From: Faecalibacterium sp.
Lineage (GTDB): Bacteria > Bacillota > Clostridia > Oscillospirales > Ruminococcaceae
Assembly: GCA_029264955.1 (NCBI GenBank)
Contig: JARHYC010000004.1
Location: forward strand, 1-42,585
Direction: 5' to 3'
DNA: 42,585 nt
The translations under genes were made by a program, and so were the position numbers. Positions 1 to 8,547 of the stretch are shown piece after piece (the first letter of the stretch is position 1; every line of letters starts with the position of its first letter). Under the pieces are notes generated by a model that ran no database searches, was not told the origin of the DNA, and worked only from the letters and a program-made list of their open reading frames with translations.

Positions 1-606
1 CACCGTCATATGTCCCACCTGCTGGGCTTGTTCCCCGGTGATCTGATCTCTGTGGATAATCCGGAATTCATGGAAGCCGCAAAGGTTTCCCTGAAAGAGC
101 GCGGCGAACAGAGTACAGGCTGGGGCATGGGTCAGCGTATCAACGCATGGGCTCGTACCGGCGACGGCAACCAGTCTCATAAACTGATTCAGAACCTGTT
201 TAAGGGCGGTATTTATCCCAACCTGTGGGATGCACACGCTCCGTTCCAGATCGACGGCAACTTTGGTTACACCTCTGGTGTTGCTGAAATGCTGATGCAG
301 AGCAATATGGGTTACATCAATATGCTGCCCGCTCTGCCTGAGGTTTGGGCGAATGGCAGTGTCAGTGGCTTGATGGCTCGCGGAAACTTTGAGGTTTCCA
401 TGAAGTGGTCCAGCGGCAAGCTGACCGAAGCTACGGTTTTGTCGAATAATGGTGGTACTGCTACTGTACAGATTGCAGGCGCTAAGAATATCACTGTTAA
501 GGATGCCTCCGGCAACACGATTGAGGCTGCTGCGGTTTCAGGTAAGCCCGGTCGCTTCACCTTCGAAACGAAGGCAGATGGTGTGTACACCATCACGGTT
601 GCCTAA
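1..606 (+). CDS. Alpha-L-fucosidase, GH95 family (C-terminal part; 5' end outside window)
   Basis: The reading frame is open from base 1, so the gene begins outside the window; about 201 residues are present. The signature is the stretch with [17 protein letters not shown], preceded by HLLGLFPG and ARTGDG, which is the conserved end of the (alpha/alpha)6 barrel of GH95 enzymes. The Asp of QIDGNFG probably corresponds to a catalytic-site Asp in characterised members. The last ~90 residues form the usual C-terminal beta domain. GH95 enzymes remove alpha-1,2-linked fucose (some act on galactose) from host glycans or plant xyloglucan. No sorting signal is seen at the C-terminus. The next gene starts 54 bases downstream with no terminator between, so the two are probably co-transcribed. 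Family is clear; substrate is inferred. Confidence 0.9.
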   Translation, partial: HRHMSHLLGLFPGDLISVDNPEFMEAAKVSLKERGEQSTGWGMGQRINAWARTGDGNQSHKLIQNLFKGGIYPNLWDAHAPFQIDGNFGYTSGVAEMLMQSNMGYINMLPALPEVWANGSVSGLMARGNFEVSMKWSSGKLTEATVLSNNGGTATVQIAGAKNITVKDASGNTIEAAAVSGKPGRFTFETKADGVYTITVA

Positions 607-660
607 AAGAAGCAGAATGCGTAATGGATACGAATGACTTTTATTTTCAGGAGGAAGAAC

Positions 661-3600
661 ATGCGATCTGTGAAACAGAGAGTACTGGCAGCACTCTTGA
701 CAGCAGTGATGCTTGGTACTTATGTTATGCCGGCATATGCAGCTGATGCCACGGTATCGGCAGACCCTGCAGCAGGCGAAACGATTGTGACGGAAGATAC
801 GACCGTTGCACATAAGGAAGAACCGGTTGTGCCCGGAGCGGAAATCGAAGGCCAGCCGGAAGTACAGCCAGAACAAAAACCGGAGGAGCAGCCTGAAGCT
901 GCACCCGAGGTACAGCCAGAGGAAAAGCCCGAAGCTGAACCCGAGGCAGACCCCGCAGGACAGCCGGAAGAAGCACCTGTGGAAGAAGAACCCGCCGAGG
1001 AAGAAACGGCTGAAGAGAAACCTGTGGAAGAGCCGGCAGAAGAAGCTGCCAACCAGCTCGAAGTAGTGGCTGTAACGGATGATTCTGTGGTTCTTTTTGC
1101 AGAAGGTCATGTAGCATTGGATAAGGCTCCCATGAAGGCTTCTGCAAAAGCAAGCAGTCATCAAGATGGCGAGGGCAGCGAAGATGGGCCAGCCAGCCAG
1201 GCTTTCGATAATGATGTTAACAAAGCATGGCACAGTAGCTACAGCATTCAGAAGATGCCTCATACGCTTGAGTGGAATCTGGGCAATAGCAGTGAAAGCT
1301 TTACCGTCAGCGGTATGCGTTATCAGATGAAGAAAAATGTGGATGTGGGCAATGGCCGTTGGGCAAAAATTAAAATTGAAGCACTGAAGAATCAGAATGT
1401 AATCTGGAGCGGCGAGGCGACTTTGCCGAGCGGTGACTGCAATATTTCTTTTGGTCAGAATATTACAGCAGATGCTATGAAAGTAACTGTTCTGGAGAGC
1501 AAGGGTAACCCAGACAGCGATGCTAACAAATTCGCTTGCGCTGGTGAGTTGACCGTTTATGGCGAAAAGCCGGAAACTGTCAAAGAAGAATACGTTTATG
1601 TTCCCATGCTGGACAAAACAGCGATGAAGGAATCTGCAAAGGCAAGCAGCGAAGAAGCAGCAGGCAGCAACGATTGGGGCGATGGTCCCGCAGCTTGGGC
1701 ATTTGATGGTGATATCGGCAAGGCTTGGCATACACGATATTCTACAGGCGGAAAGGCAGAGCCGCCCCACACCATTGAGTGGAATTTGACCAGTGACAAA
1801 TCCGCTGTGTTGGTTGGTCGTCTGGAATATGTCATGAAGGGCGCAAACAACAGCGGCAATGGTCTGTGGAAGCAGATCAAGGTGGAAGCTACCGTCAATG
1901 GGACAGCGCAGGTCGTATACGAAGGTCCGGTTAAAACAGGCAATCACGCAATGATTGACTTTACCACCGGCCCGGTAAACGCCACTGCTTTGAAAGTAAC
2001 GGTTAAAGAAGGTCACAACGATTTTGCCTGTGCTGGTGAGCTGACCGTTTACCAAGCTAAGACCAAAATCGAACTGGATCCCGAACCGCTGCCGCTGACC
2101 AAAAAATATCAGCAGATTCCGCAGAAACAGATCACTGCTGCAAACGGTATTTCTGCAAGCAGTGAGCATACAACAACTGAGACTACCGGTGATGGTTTTG
2201 CCAAGTGGGCTTTTGACGGCAAGAACGATACTGCATGGCATGTAGAATATAGTGCAGATTTGGCTAGCCAGAAAGCATGGATTCAGTGGGATCTGGGTGA
2301 AGTCAAGACGGTTGGCCAGATTGGCTATATTCGTCAGGATAATAAGGATAATAGCGGCAATGGTCGTTGGAAGACGGTTCTGGTTTCCGGCCAGAAAGAA
2401 GATGGAACTTGGGTCAATCTGCGCAAGATGACTCTTGATGAGTCTGCAATGGCGCAGAATGGCGCAGAAGTCATGATTCCCTTTGCACCGACTGATGTTA
2501 AGACTTTGAAAGTTGAAGTGCTGGACAGCTATAACTCCAGCGCCCAGAAGTTTGCACACGCCGGCGAAATCAAGACCTATGCGGTTGTAGACAAGGAAAC
2601 CTACACGGTTGCCTTGGATGCAGAAAGCAAGACTGTGGCAGAAGGTGAAACCTTCCCGCTGGGTGTAAAATTCATTGACGACAAGACTGGCGCAGAAGTG
2701 CCGGATGTCACCTTTAACTGGTCTGCACAGGGTGGTAACCTGTCTGTGCAGGGCGAAGGCAAGAACGCAACTGTTACAGCTCACAGCGAAGGCGAAGGCA
2801 CGGTTCGTGTCACAGTTGCATACAACGACACATTATATGTTGGTGTGTGCGATGTAACGATTCTGAAGAAGGACGTTGACAGCGTGATTGCCATCAACGG
2901 CAAGGATTACACCGTCAAGAGCCTGGAAGAAGCTGTTGCAAAGGCAGGTAAAGCAACCATCAGCAGCATCGAATTCAAGAGCGGTGTGATTCGCAAGGAT
3001 GACTTTGCCTTCATCTCTGCACACGCAGAGCGCTTTGATGAGGAACTGAAGACTTTCCGCATTGATGATGCGGTTGTGCCTATGAGCCTGAAGAATGATG
3101 CCATCCCGGCAAATGCCTTTAAGCTGAACGGTTCTGGTAGTGTTGGTTTGACTAATGTCTACTTGGGCAAGAACATCAAGGGCATCGAAGGTTCTGCATT
3201 CTACCAGTGCAAACAGCTGGTTTCTTTTGCAGCACCCGGCGTAGAGTACCTCAAGGCCAATGCGCTGGGCGGTCTGAAGAGCCTGGAAACATTGGAGCTG
3301 CCTGCACTGAAAGAGCTGAACAATAACTGCATCAAGGATGCATATGGCGTAAAGAGCGTCAAGCTGCCCAGTGTGGTTACTTTGGGCCAGAATGCATTCA
3401 AGGGTTTCTCCAAGCTGACGGATGTCACTTTGGGCGAAACCATTCCGCATATCGAGTATCGTGCACCGCTGGGTCTGGCAAGCACGCCCCAGAAGAATGG
3501 TGTGAACCTGCACGTTTCCAAGAATGCACGGGATGCTTACAAGCAGAGCAGCTACTTTGCGGACGGCAAGTGGGCTGGTCTGACTCTGGTGGAAAAAGAA

Positions 3601-4188
3601 CAGGCAACCGTAACCTTTGATGTTGACGGAGCACAGACGACCATTCAGGTTGCGCAGGGCGAAAAGATTGGCGATAAGATGCCAGCAGATCCTACCAAGG
3701 AAGGCTTTACCTTCGCTGGATGGGTTGACGAAAACGGCAATGCAGTTACCGCTGATACCGTTGTGAACGGCAATCTGACTGTTACTGCAAAGTGGACAGA
3801 AAATGAAAAGCCTGTCGACCCGACCCCGACGCCGGACAAGCCTGTTGACCCGACCCCGACGCCGGACAAGCCTGTCGACCCGACCCCGACGCCGGGCAAG
3901 CCTGTTGATCCGACTCCGACTCCCGAAAAGCCTGTCGACCCGACCCCGACGCCCGACAAGCCTGTTGATCCGACCCCGACGCCCGACAAGCCGGTTCAAC
4001 CCACCCCGACACCGGAGAGCACTGCAAAACCTGTAGCGCCTTCGAATCCGACAACGCCCTCTGCTCCGGCACAGGGTAACGCAGCAAAGACCGGTGATAC
4101 TACCTACCTGTTTGGCTGGATGGTGCTGGCTGGTGTGATGGCTGCAGGTGCGGTTTGGACTTACAGAAAGAAGCGTTTGAATAAGTAA
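661..4188 (+). CDS. Secreted, probably wall-anchored multidomain carbohydrate-binding surface protein
   Basis: The start at 661 is chosen because an AGGAGG site sits 6 bases upstream and the first ~30 residues form a signal peptide ending AYA-ADA; an upstream ATG at 634 lacks this. The protein has 1175 residues. In order: an acidic Glu/Pro-rich segment (~35-140); three related F5/8 type C (discoidin/CBM32-like) domains (~150-305, 312-470, 478-645), each with an AFDxD/G...AWH core; an Ig-like domain (~646-737); a BspA-type leucine-rich region (~800-975); an InlB/Listeria-Bacteroides-type repeat (~985-1050) containing EGFTFAGW; seven PVDPTPTPDK-type units; and a C-terminal KTGD, hydrophobic helix and RKKRLNK tail. 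That end resembles a sortase signal but the canonical LPxTG is absent. It probably docks cells or a fucosidase to glycans. The binding role is inferred from domains; no catalytic domain is seen. Confidence 0.85.
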   Translation: MRSVKQRVLAALLTAVMLGTYVMPAYAADATVSADPAAGETIVTEDTTVAHKEEPVVPGAEIEGQPEVQPEQKPEEQPEAAPEVQPEEKPEAEPEADPAGQPEEAPVEEEPAEEETAEEKPVEEPAEEAANQLEVVAVTDDSVVLFAEGHVALDKAPMKASAKASSHQDGEGSEDGPASQAFDNDVNKAWHSSYSIQKMPHTLEWNLGNSSESFTVSGMRYQMKKNVDVGNGRWAKIKIEALKNQNVIWSGEATLPSGDCNISFGQNITADAMKVTVLESKGNPDSDANKFACAGELTVYGEKPETVKEEYVYVPMLDKTAMKESAKASSEEAAGSNDWGDGPAAWAFDGDIGKAWHTRYSTGGKAEPPHTIEWNLTSDKSAVLVGRLEYVMKGANNSGNGLWKQIKVEATVNGTAQVVYEGPVKTGNHAMIDFTTGPVNATALKVTVKEGHNDFACAGELTVYQAKTKIELDPEPLPLTKKYQQIPQKQITAANGISASSEHTTTETTGDGFAKWAFDGKNDTAWHVEYSADLASQKAWIQWDLGEVKTVGQIGYIRQDNKDNSGNGRWKTVLVSGQKEDGTWVNLRKMTLDESAMAQNGAEVMIPFAPTDVKTLKVEVLDSYNSSAQKFAHAGEIKTYAVVDKETYTVALDAESKTVAEGETFPLGVKFIDDKTGAEVPDVTFNWSAQGGNLSVQGEGKNATVTAHSEGEGTVRVTVAYNDTLYVGVCDVTILKKDVDSVIAINGKDYTVKSLEEAVAKAGKATISSIEFKSGVIRKDDFAFISAHAERFDEELKTFRIDDAVVPMSLKNDAIPANAFKLNGSGSVGLTNVYLGKNIKGIEGSAFYQCKQLVSFAAPGVEYLKANALGGLKSLETLELPALKELNNNCIKDAYGVKSVKLPSVVTLGQNAFKGFSKLTDVTLGETIPHIEYRAPLGLASTPQKNGVNLHVSKNARDAYKQSSYFADGKWAGLTLVEKEQATVTFDVDGAQTTIQVAQGEKIGDKMPADPTKEGFTFAGWVDENGNAVTADTVVNGNLTVTAKWTENEKPVDPTPTPDKPVDPTPTPDKPVDPTPTPGKPVDPTPTPEKPVDPTPTPDKPVDPTPTPDKPVQPTPTPESTAKPVAPSNPTTPSAPAQGNAAKTGDTTYLFGWMVLAGVMAAGAVWTYRKKRLNK
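3811..4020 (+). repeat. Seven in-frame 30-bp tandem repeats coding a Pro-Thr stalk
   Basis: Seven consecutive 30-base units, each starting CCTGT(C/T)GA or CCGGTT and coding PVDPTPTPDK or a close variant (last unit PVQPTPTPES). Most differences are third-base changes. This is a wall-spanning linker between the InlB-type repeat and the membrane anchor, and copy number could vary between strains by slippage or recombination. Confidence 0.95.
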
Positions 4189-4216
4189 AATAGCAGTATT
4201 TCCCAGAAAATAAAAG

Positions 4217-4260
4217 AACTCGACCGATGAGAGAAAAATCTCTTGTTGGTCGAGTTTTTT
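4217..4260 (+). terminator. Rho-independent terminator after the surface-protein gene
   Basis: AACTCGACC ... GGTCGAGTT forms the core of a hairpin, extended inward by pairing of GAGAG with CTCTT, and followed by a T-run. It lies between convergent genes. Confidence 0.85.
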
Positions 4261-4291
4261 GTTTGGATGTAAGTTGAGATAATATCAAATA

Positions 4292-5986
4292 TCAGGATTC
4301 AGCAGAATCTTTTACCAGTAAGTAACCTTGTAAAGAAACAGTACTGATTTGACCACCTGAGGTAGAGATATTCACCCAGTCGAGGTAGAGTGTTTGGGTA
4401 TCACTGATGGGGAACATCCGTTCTTCTTCCGATAAATTTCCTTCCCGTTTCGGATGATTTTCAATTAGGGAAAGTGCCCATTGTTCACCATCCCAATTTA
4501 GTTGTGTGCCATCATTCCAGCGATACTGAATTTGCCAGGGGGCGGTAGTTGTGGAGCGATCCCCAAACCAATAAAGCTGACAGACTTTGTCATATCCTGT
4601 GACAGGGATATTTTTCTCTTCACCGTAAAGGCTATATGCCTTGTTAAGGGTGTCATATTCCAATGCGTTACTGTCCAAAATGATGGACCAATCATCCTGT
4701 GGGTGCTGATTTACTTGCTCCGCAAGCCTAGTCTCCCACATGAGCTTGGTTTGATGATGCCTCAAATACTGGATACTGCTGTGCATTTGTTCCTGTTCCT
4801 GCAGAGAAAGGGAAACAGGCTGAATTTCCAGTGCTTTTCCGTCCCACAAGTGATAAGATACCAAAACATTTTCCAAACGTTTTGATTGGCAATAGCGGGG
4901 AAAATCCAAAATGTTTAACGGTGTACAGCTGCCAATCAATACAATGCCTGCAAAAGCCAAAAACAGGCTGCGTGGGTGTTTGTTCAGCGCTGCCAGTAGC
5001 AAACCAAACATACCCACTGCTAGCAATAGCAGACCTGCATATCGGGCGGTAGTTAGGCCATAAGCACGCAGGCGGATTCCAATGCCAACCATCTGGACAG
5101 TCAAAATTGGGATCAAAGCCAACCAACCCCAGCGCAGCAGCTTTCTTACCCAAGGCGTATTGTCTTGGCGTAGTGTCAGCCAGAAAAAAAGATATCCTGC
5201 CAAAGCCAGACTGGCAAACCAGTTCATTGTACCGGATGGCATTTTCCAGGTGAATAAGATTTTACTCACATATCCGCAAAGAATGCAGAGGAGAAACAGA
5301 TACAGCGGAAAGGCTACACGGCCCAAGAGCAAATGCATGGTCTTGGGCGTTTCTGTTTTCTCATTTGGTGCGGGCAGTTGGGCACAAAGCATATTGGGGA
5401 AGAGCACATAAAAGGGAAGCAGCTGAAGTTTGAGTACTGCCTGACTGGGCACAGAAAACAAAAGAGACTCCACTGCCAGACTGCAAATAAGGATACCGAG
5501 GGAGGCGATAACACAGGCGGTACCGCTGATGAGTAAATTTTTTACCAGGTTCGGAAATAGGCTGTCTGCATTTTCACTGTCGTACAGCTGCCATATGGCA
5601 AAGGCAGAGCCTGCCAAAACCAAACCACAGGTTAGAACGGTAGGCAGCAGAACGAGGTTGTCCGCATTGCTGCGAAGCATGCAATAAAATGCACCGAAAA
5701 AGATCGCGAATATGCCGATTGCTACAGCCCAAGGATAAAGCTGTTTGTGGGAAAGTGATTTCTTTTCACAAAAGATGCGTACATTAACGGCAGCAACTAT
5801 GGCCAGCACGGCGGCAAAAGAAATTGCAGTAGCAGAAAAGATGTGAACCAATGGCATCCGGGGTTCAAATGCCATAGACTGATACAGCAGGAGCGAAAAA
5901 ACAAAAACCGGTGCAAAGCGACTGACGCCTGATTTTACGCGGTGGATTGCGCGGGAAAAGAATGCGAAACGCTTGCGTTCTTCCAT
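4292..5986 (-). CDS. DUF4153 family membrane protein
   Basis: A 564-residue protein with about ten to twelve hydrophobic segments between residues ~25 and 375, followed by a soluble C-terminal domain of ~190 residues. The membrane part, including the GLTTARYAGLLLL stretch, matches the DUF4153 family, whose function is unknown. The start is supported by an AGGAGG site 8 bases upstream and by a promoter at 6022-6050. The C-terminal domain has no motif I recognise and probably lies at the cell surface or the cytoplasmic face. It is a single-gene unit, convergent with the surface-protein gene. No enzymatic residues are evident. Confidence 0.8.
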   Translation of the reverse strand: MEERKRFAFFSRAIHRVKSGVSRFAPVFVFSLLLYQSMAFEPRMPLVHIFSATAISFAAVLAIVAAVNVRIFCEKKSLSHKQLYPWAVAIGIFAIFFGAFYCMLRSNADNLVLLPTVLTCGLVLAGSAFAIWQLYDSENADSLFPNLVKNLLISGTACVIASLGILICSLAVESLLFSVPSQAVLKLQLLPFYVLFPNMLCAQLPAPNEKTETPKTMHLLLGRVAFPLYLFLLCILCGYVSKILFTWKMPSGTMNWFASLALAGYLFFWLTLRQDNTPWVRKLLRWGWLALIPILTVQMVGIGIRLRAYGLTTARYAGLLLLAVGMFGLLLAALNKHPRSLFLAFAGIVLIGSCTPLNILDFPRYCQSKRLENVLVSYHLWDGKALEIQPVSLSLQEQEQMHSSIQYLRHHQTKLMWETRLAEQVNQHPQDDWSIILDSNALEYDTLNKAYSLYGEEKNIPVTGYDKVCQLYWFGDRSTTTAPWQIQYRWNDGTQLNWDGEQWALSLIENHPKREGNLSEEERMFPISDTQTLYLDWVNISTSGGQISTVSLQGYLLVKDSAES

Positions 5987-6021
5987 GATAAAAACCTCCT
6001 AGTGAAATCGTTCTTATCCGG

Positions 6022-6050
6022 AGTGTAACACATAGAAGACTTAAAATCAA
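6022..6050 (-). promoter_or_regulatory. Sigma-A-type promoter for the DUF4153 gene
   Basis: Read on the minus strand: TTGATT, 17-base spacer, TACACT, about 35 bases before the start codon. Confidence 0.55.
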
Positions 6051-6083
6051 TATAAAAATATTGTAAAACAATAAATATGAGCG

Positions 6084-6116
6084 CAAAAAAGCAGGCGCCC
6101 CGAAGGCTGCCTGCTG
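6084..6116 (-). terminator. Terminator after upp
   Basis: On the minus strand AGCAGGC ... GCCTGCT encloses a UUCG-containing loop and is followed by TTTTTT. It closes the tsaE-tsaB-rpiB-upp operon. Confidence 0.8.
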
Positions 6117-6127
6117 TAAAGATGCAA

Positions 6128-6754
6128 TTACTTGGTGCCGTAGATGCGGTCGCCAGCGTCGCCCAGACCGGGGACAATGTAGCCGTTCTCGTTCAGGTGA
6201 TCGTCCAGAGCTGCCACATAGATAGAGACATCGGGATGAGCTTCCTGCAGAGCATTCAGACCTTCCGGAGCGGCAATCAGACCGATGAACTTGATGCGCT
6301 TTGCACCGCGCTTCTTGATCATGTTGATTGCGTCGATTGCGGAACCGCCGGTTGCCAACATGGGGTCCAGGACCAGAACATCACGTTCAGCAATATCAGA
6401 GGGCAGCTTGCAGAAGTATTCTACCGGCTGCAGGGTGGTCTCGTCACGGTACAGACCGATAAAGCCTACCTTGGCTGCGGGGATCAGGTTCAGCATACCG
6501 TCCAGCATACCCATGCCTGCGCGCAGGATGGGAACCAGAGCCAGCTTACGACCAGCCAGCACCTTGGTGCGAGCAACGGTAACGGGAGTCTCGATTTCCA
6601 CTTCCTCAGTGGGCAGGTCACGAGTAGCCTCGTAGCACAGCAGATTTGCGATTTCGCCTACCAAATCACGGAACTCCTTGGTGCCGGTCTGCTTGTTGCG
6701 CAGCAGGCTGATCTTGTGCTGAATCAGGGGATGGTCAACAATCATAGGTTTCAT
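6128..6754 (-). CDS. upp: Uracil phosphoribosyltransferase
   Basis: Converts uracil and PRPP to UMP in pyrimidine salvage (cytoplasm). The 208-residue length is normal for the family. Visible motifs are LRAGMGM at ~77-83, the PRPP-binding loop [14 protein letters not shown] at ~126-139 and the C-terminal uracil-site region around PGLGDAGDR. An AGGAG site precedes the ATG. It is the last gene of a four-gene minus-strand operon, 45 bases after rpiB, and is followed directly by a terminator. Having pentose phosphate isomerisation (rpiB) and PRPP use in one transcript is plausible metabolically but may be incidental. Confidence 0.97.
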   Translation of the reverse strand: MKPMIVDHPLIQHKISLLRNKQTGTKEFRDLVGEIANLLCYEATRDLPTEEVEIETPVTVARTKVLAGRKLALVPILRAGMGMLDGMLNLIPAAKVGFIGLYRDETTLQPVEYFCKLPSDIAERDVLVLDPMLATGGSAIDAINMIKKRGAKRIKFIGLIAAPEGLNALQEAHPDVSIYVAALDDHLNENGYIVPGLGDAGDRIYGTK

Positions 6755-6799
6755 AAGAATGCTCCTTTTATTTCAAAAATTATTTTGCGTACAAAGGAA

Positions 6800-7246
6800 T
6801 CAACGGTTCTCGATTGCCATCAACTTGGCAACGCGCTTGTCGTGGCGACCACCCTCGTATTCGGTGTTCAGGAACAGGTCAACCAGCTGGCAAGCCAGAC
6901 CAGGGCCAACAACACGACCGCCCATGCACAGTGCATTTGCGTCGTTGTGGCGGCGGGTATACTCTGCACTGAATGCGTCAGAGCAGCAGCAGGCGCGAAT
7001 ACCCTTCACTTTGTTAGCGCTCATGCTGATGCCAACACCGGTGCCGCAAAACAGCAGTGCCTTGTCGCACTCGCCAGCAACGACAGCATCACAGGCAGGC
7101 AGAGCCATATCCGGGTAATCAACGCTTTCTTCGGAGTGGGTGCCAAAATCCTTGTAGGCAATACCCAGCTCGTCCAGGTGCTTCTTTACTTCTTCTTTCA
7201 GGGCATAGCCGCCGTGGTCGGCAGCCAGAGCAATAGGCTTAGACAT
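6800..7246 (-). CDS. rpiB: Ribose 5-phosphate isomerase B
   Basis: Interconverts ribose 5-phosphate and ribulose 5-phosphate in the non-oxidative pentose phosphate pathway. The 148-residue protein has the RpiB/LacAB fold signature: ADHGGYALK (D10, H11), the catalytic CGTGVGIS with Cys67, and the SxEYTRRHND region. Allose 6-phosphate isomerase is a possible alternative activity of this family. A GAGGAA ribosome site is present. The gene lies 19 bases after tsaB and 45 bases before upp. Confidence 0.95.
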   Translation of the reverse strand: MSKPIALAADHGGYALKEEVKKHLDELGIAYKDFGTHSEESVDYPDMALPACDAVVAGECDKALLFCGTGVGISMSANKVKGIRACCCSDAFSAEYTRRHNDANALCMGGRVVGPGLACQLVDLFLNTEYEGGRHDKRVAKLMAIENR

Positions 7247-7265
7247 ATGAAGTTCCTCACTTTAT

Positions 7266-7970
7266 TTATGCATTCTGATTCTGTGCGGACAGTTTCGCGG
7301 CGCGTTCCCGCTCCGCCTGGCTCAATCGGTGATAATCCGGCAGTAAGGCACTGGGCGCAACACTTTCACCGTTTGCGTGCATACGGGCGCCAACAACACC
7401 TACTGCGCTGCCACGGGCACAGCCTACAGTTTGGGCTGCAGCTACAACATCAGGCAGCTGACCGTATTTATTATAGCACAGGGCAGCGCCGTTACCAACA
7501 AAAAACACGGGCTTTTTGCAATTTTCTATAAAGGGTGCCAAGCTGTCTACAGATGCGGCATCGTCCGGGGTCAGGCGCTCGTGGCTCTCCAAATCGAAAG
7601 CGGCCCAGTAAACCTGATTGCGGCGTGCATCCAGTGCAGCGATGACGGTACCGCGACCTGAGTGCTGGTTTGCCAGAGCCTCCAGCGTAGAAACGCCAGC
7701 GCAAGGCGTGTTGAACGGCAGCGCCATGCCTTTTGCAGCGGCCAGACCAATGCGCAGTCCGGTAAAACTACCGGGACCGGCGGTGACCGCGTACAGACCG
7801 ATGTCACGGGGCTTCAGACCGGTCATCTGCAAAGCGGTGTCCACCATGGGCATGATGGTTTCACTGTGGGTCATACCTACTTCCAGATAACATTCGTACA
7901 GCAGGTGATCGTCTGCCAAAATGGCGACGCCGGCACTTTTGCCGGCAGTATCCAACGCCAGAATATTCAT
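7266..7970 (-). CDS. tsaB: tRNA threonylcarbamoyladenosine biosynthesis protein TsaB
   Basis: A 234-residue ASKHA-fold protein and inactive paralogue of TsaD; it partners TsaD and TsaE in making the t6A base at position 37 of ANN-decoding tRNAs. It begins MNILALDTAGKSAGVAI and contains the hallmark TAGPGSFTGLRIGL segment. The start codon overlaps the tsaE stop as ATGA, indicating translational coupling. TsaD is not in the window. Confidence 0.95.
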   Translation of the reverse strand: MNILALDTAGKSAGVAILADDHLLYECYLEVGMTHSETIMPMVDTALQMTGLKPRDIGLYAVTAGPGSFTGLRIGLAAAKGMALPFNTPCAGVSTLEALANQHSGRGTVIAALDARRNQVYWAAFDLESHERLTPDDAASVDSLAPFIENCKKPVFFVGNGAALCYNKYGQLPDVVAAAQTVGCARGSAVGVVGARMHANGESVAPSALLPDYHRLSQAERERAAKLSAQNQNA

Positions 7971-8398
7971 AAGCTCACTCCCTCGATTGTAATGCAGCGA
8001 CCATCCGGCTCACCGTCAATGCGCGCGATGTTGATAGTGATAGGATGCTCGGCAGCCAGAATGTCTGCTAGATTTTCGCTCCATTCCGCTGCAACGATAG
8101 CGCCCTGATCCAGATAATCATAAAATCCGGCAGCGTACAGGTCTTCCTCGGTATGGATACGGTACAGATCAAAATGTGCCAGCGGTCGGGGACCACGGTA
8201 ATAATTGACAATGGCAAACGTGGGGCTGGAAGCCGGATCGGTACAGCCCAGACCTTCAGCCAGACCTTCACAAAAAGCGGTTTTGCCTGCGCCCAGACCA
8301 CCGGTAAAGGCAATCAGCTCGCCACCCTGTAAAACATTGGCAAGCCGAGTACCAAGGGCGACTGTTTCGGCGCGGCTGTGGGTCACATATTGGGGCAT
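7967..8398 (-). CDS. tsaE: tRNA threonylcarbamoyladenosine biosynthesis ATPase TsaE
   Basis: A P-loop ATPase of the t6A pathway. The Walker A motif is GGLGAGKT (G33-T40 from the chosen start) and the conserved DLYR appears in the middle. I chose the ATG at 8398 (143 residues, MPQYVTHSRAETVALG) because a GCGAGGG site lies 7 bases upstream and family members begin shortly before the T/S-x-x-ET helix. An in-frame ATG at 8422 would add eight residues but has a poor ribosome site and lies only about 20 bases from the predicted transcription start. First gene of the operon. Confidence 0.93.
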   Translation of the reverse strand: MPQYVTHSRAETVALGTRLANVLQGGELIAFTGGLGAGKTAFCEGLAEGLGCTDPASSPTFAIVNYYRGPRPLAHFDLYRIHTEEDLYAAGFYDYLDQGAIVAAEWSENLADILAAEHPITINIARIDGEPDGRCITIEGVSL

Positions 8399-8446
8399 AA
8401 AAAAGCCCTCGCTTTCTATCATGAACTTCTTAACATAATTACCACA

Positions 8447-8475
8447 AGTATAATATAAAATAAGCGAGAGTGCAA
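8447..8475 (-). promoter_or_regulatory. Promoter of the tsaE-tsaB-rpiB-upp operon
   Basis: On the minus strand TTGCAC, 17-base spacer, TATACT. The transcript would start near 8440, about 40 bases before the preferred tsaE start. It is back-to-back with the rodA promoter. Confidence 0.75.
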
Positions 8476-8481
8476 GATTTG

Positions 8482-8510
8482 TTGCACCCAGGATGTTTTT
8501 GTGTTATCCT
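8482..8510 (+). promoter_or_regulatory. Candidate promoter of the rodA-like gene
   Basis: TTGCAC, 17-base spacer, TATCCT, about 30 bases before the ribosome site. The -10 is imperfect. Confidence 0.45.
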
Positions 8511-8547
8511 GATAATCCATAGAGATTTTTTGAAAGGGGGCTTGTCC

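Noticed and set aside
538-2784. 748-codon open frame antisense to the surface-protein gene
   Set aside because: It has no ribosome site or promoter, and its composition (Cys, Phe, His and Arg-rich) is that of a reverse-complement shadow of Glu/Ala/Lys codons. The plus-strand protein has clear domains and a signal peptide.
3811-4020. CRISPR-like array of 30-bp repeats
   Set aside because: Units are directly adjacent without spacers and stay in frame in a coding sequence.
6077-7531. 484-codon plus-strand frame over upp, rpiB and tsaB
   Set aside because: It covers three well-supported minus-strand genes plus their terminator and has no homology of its own.
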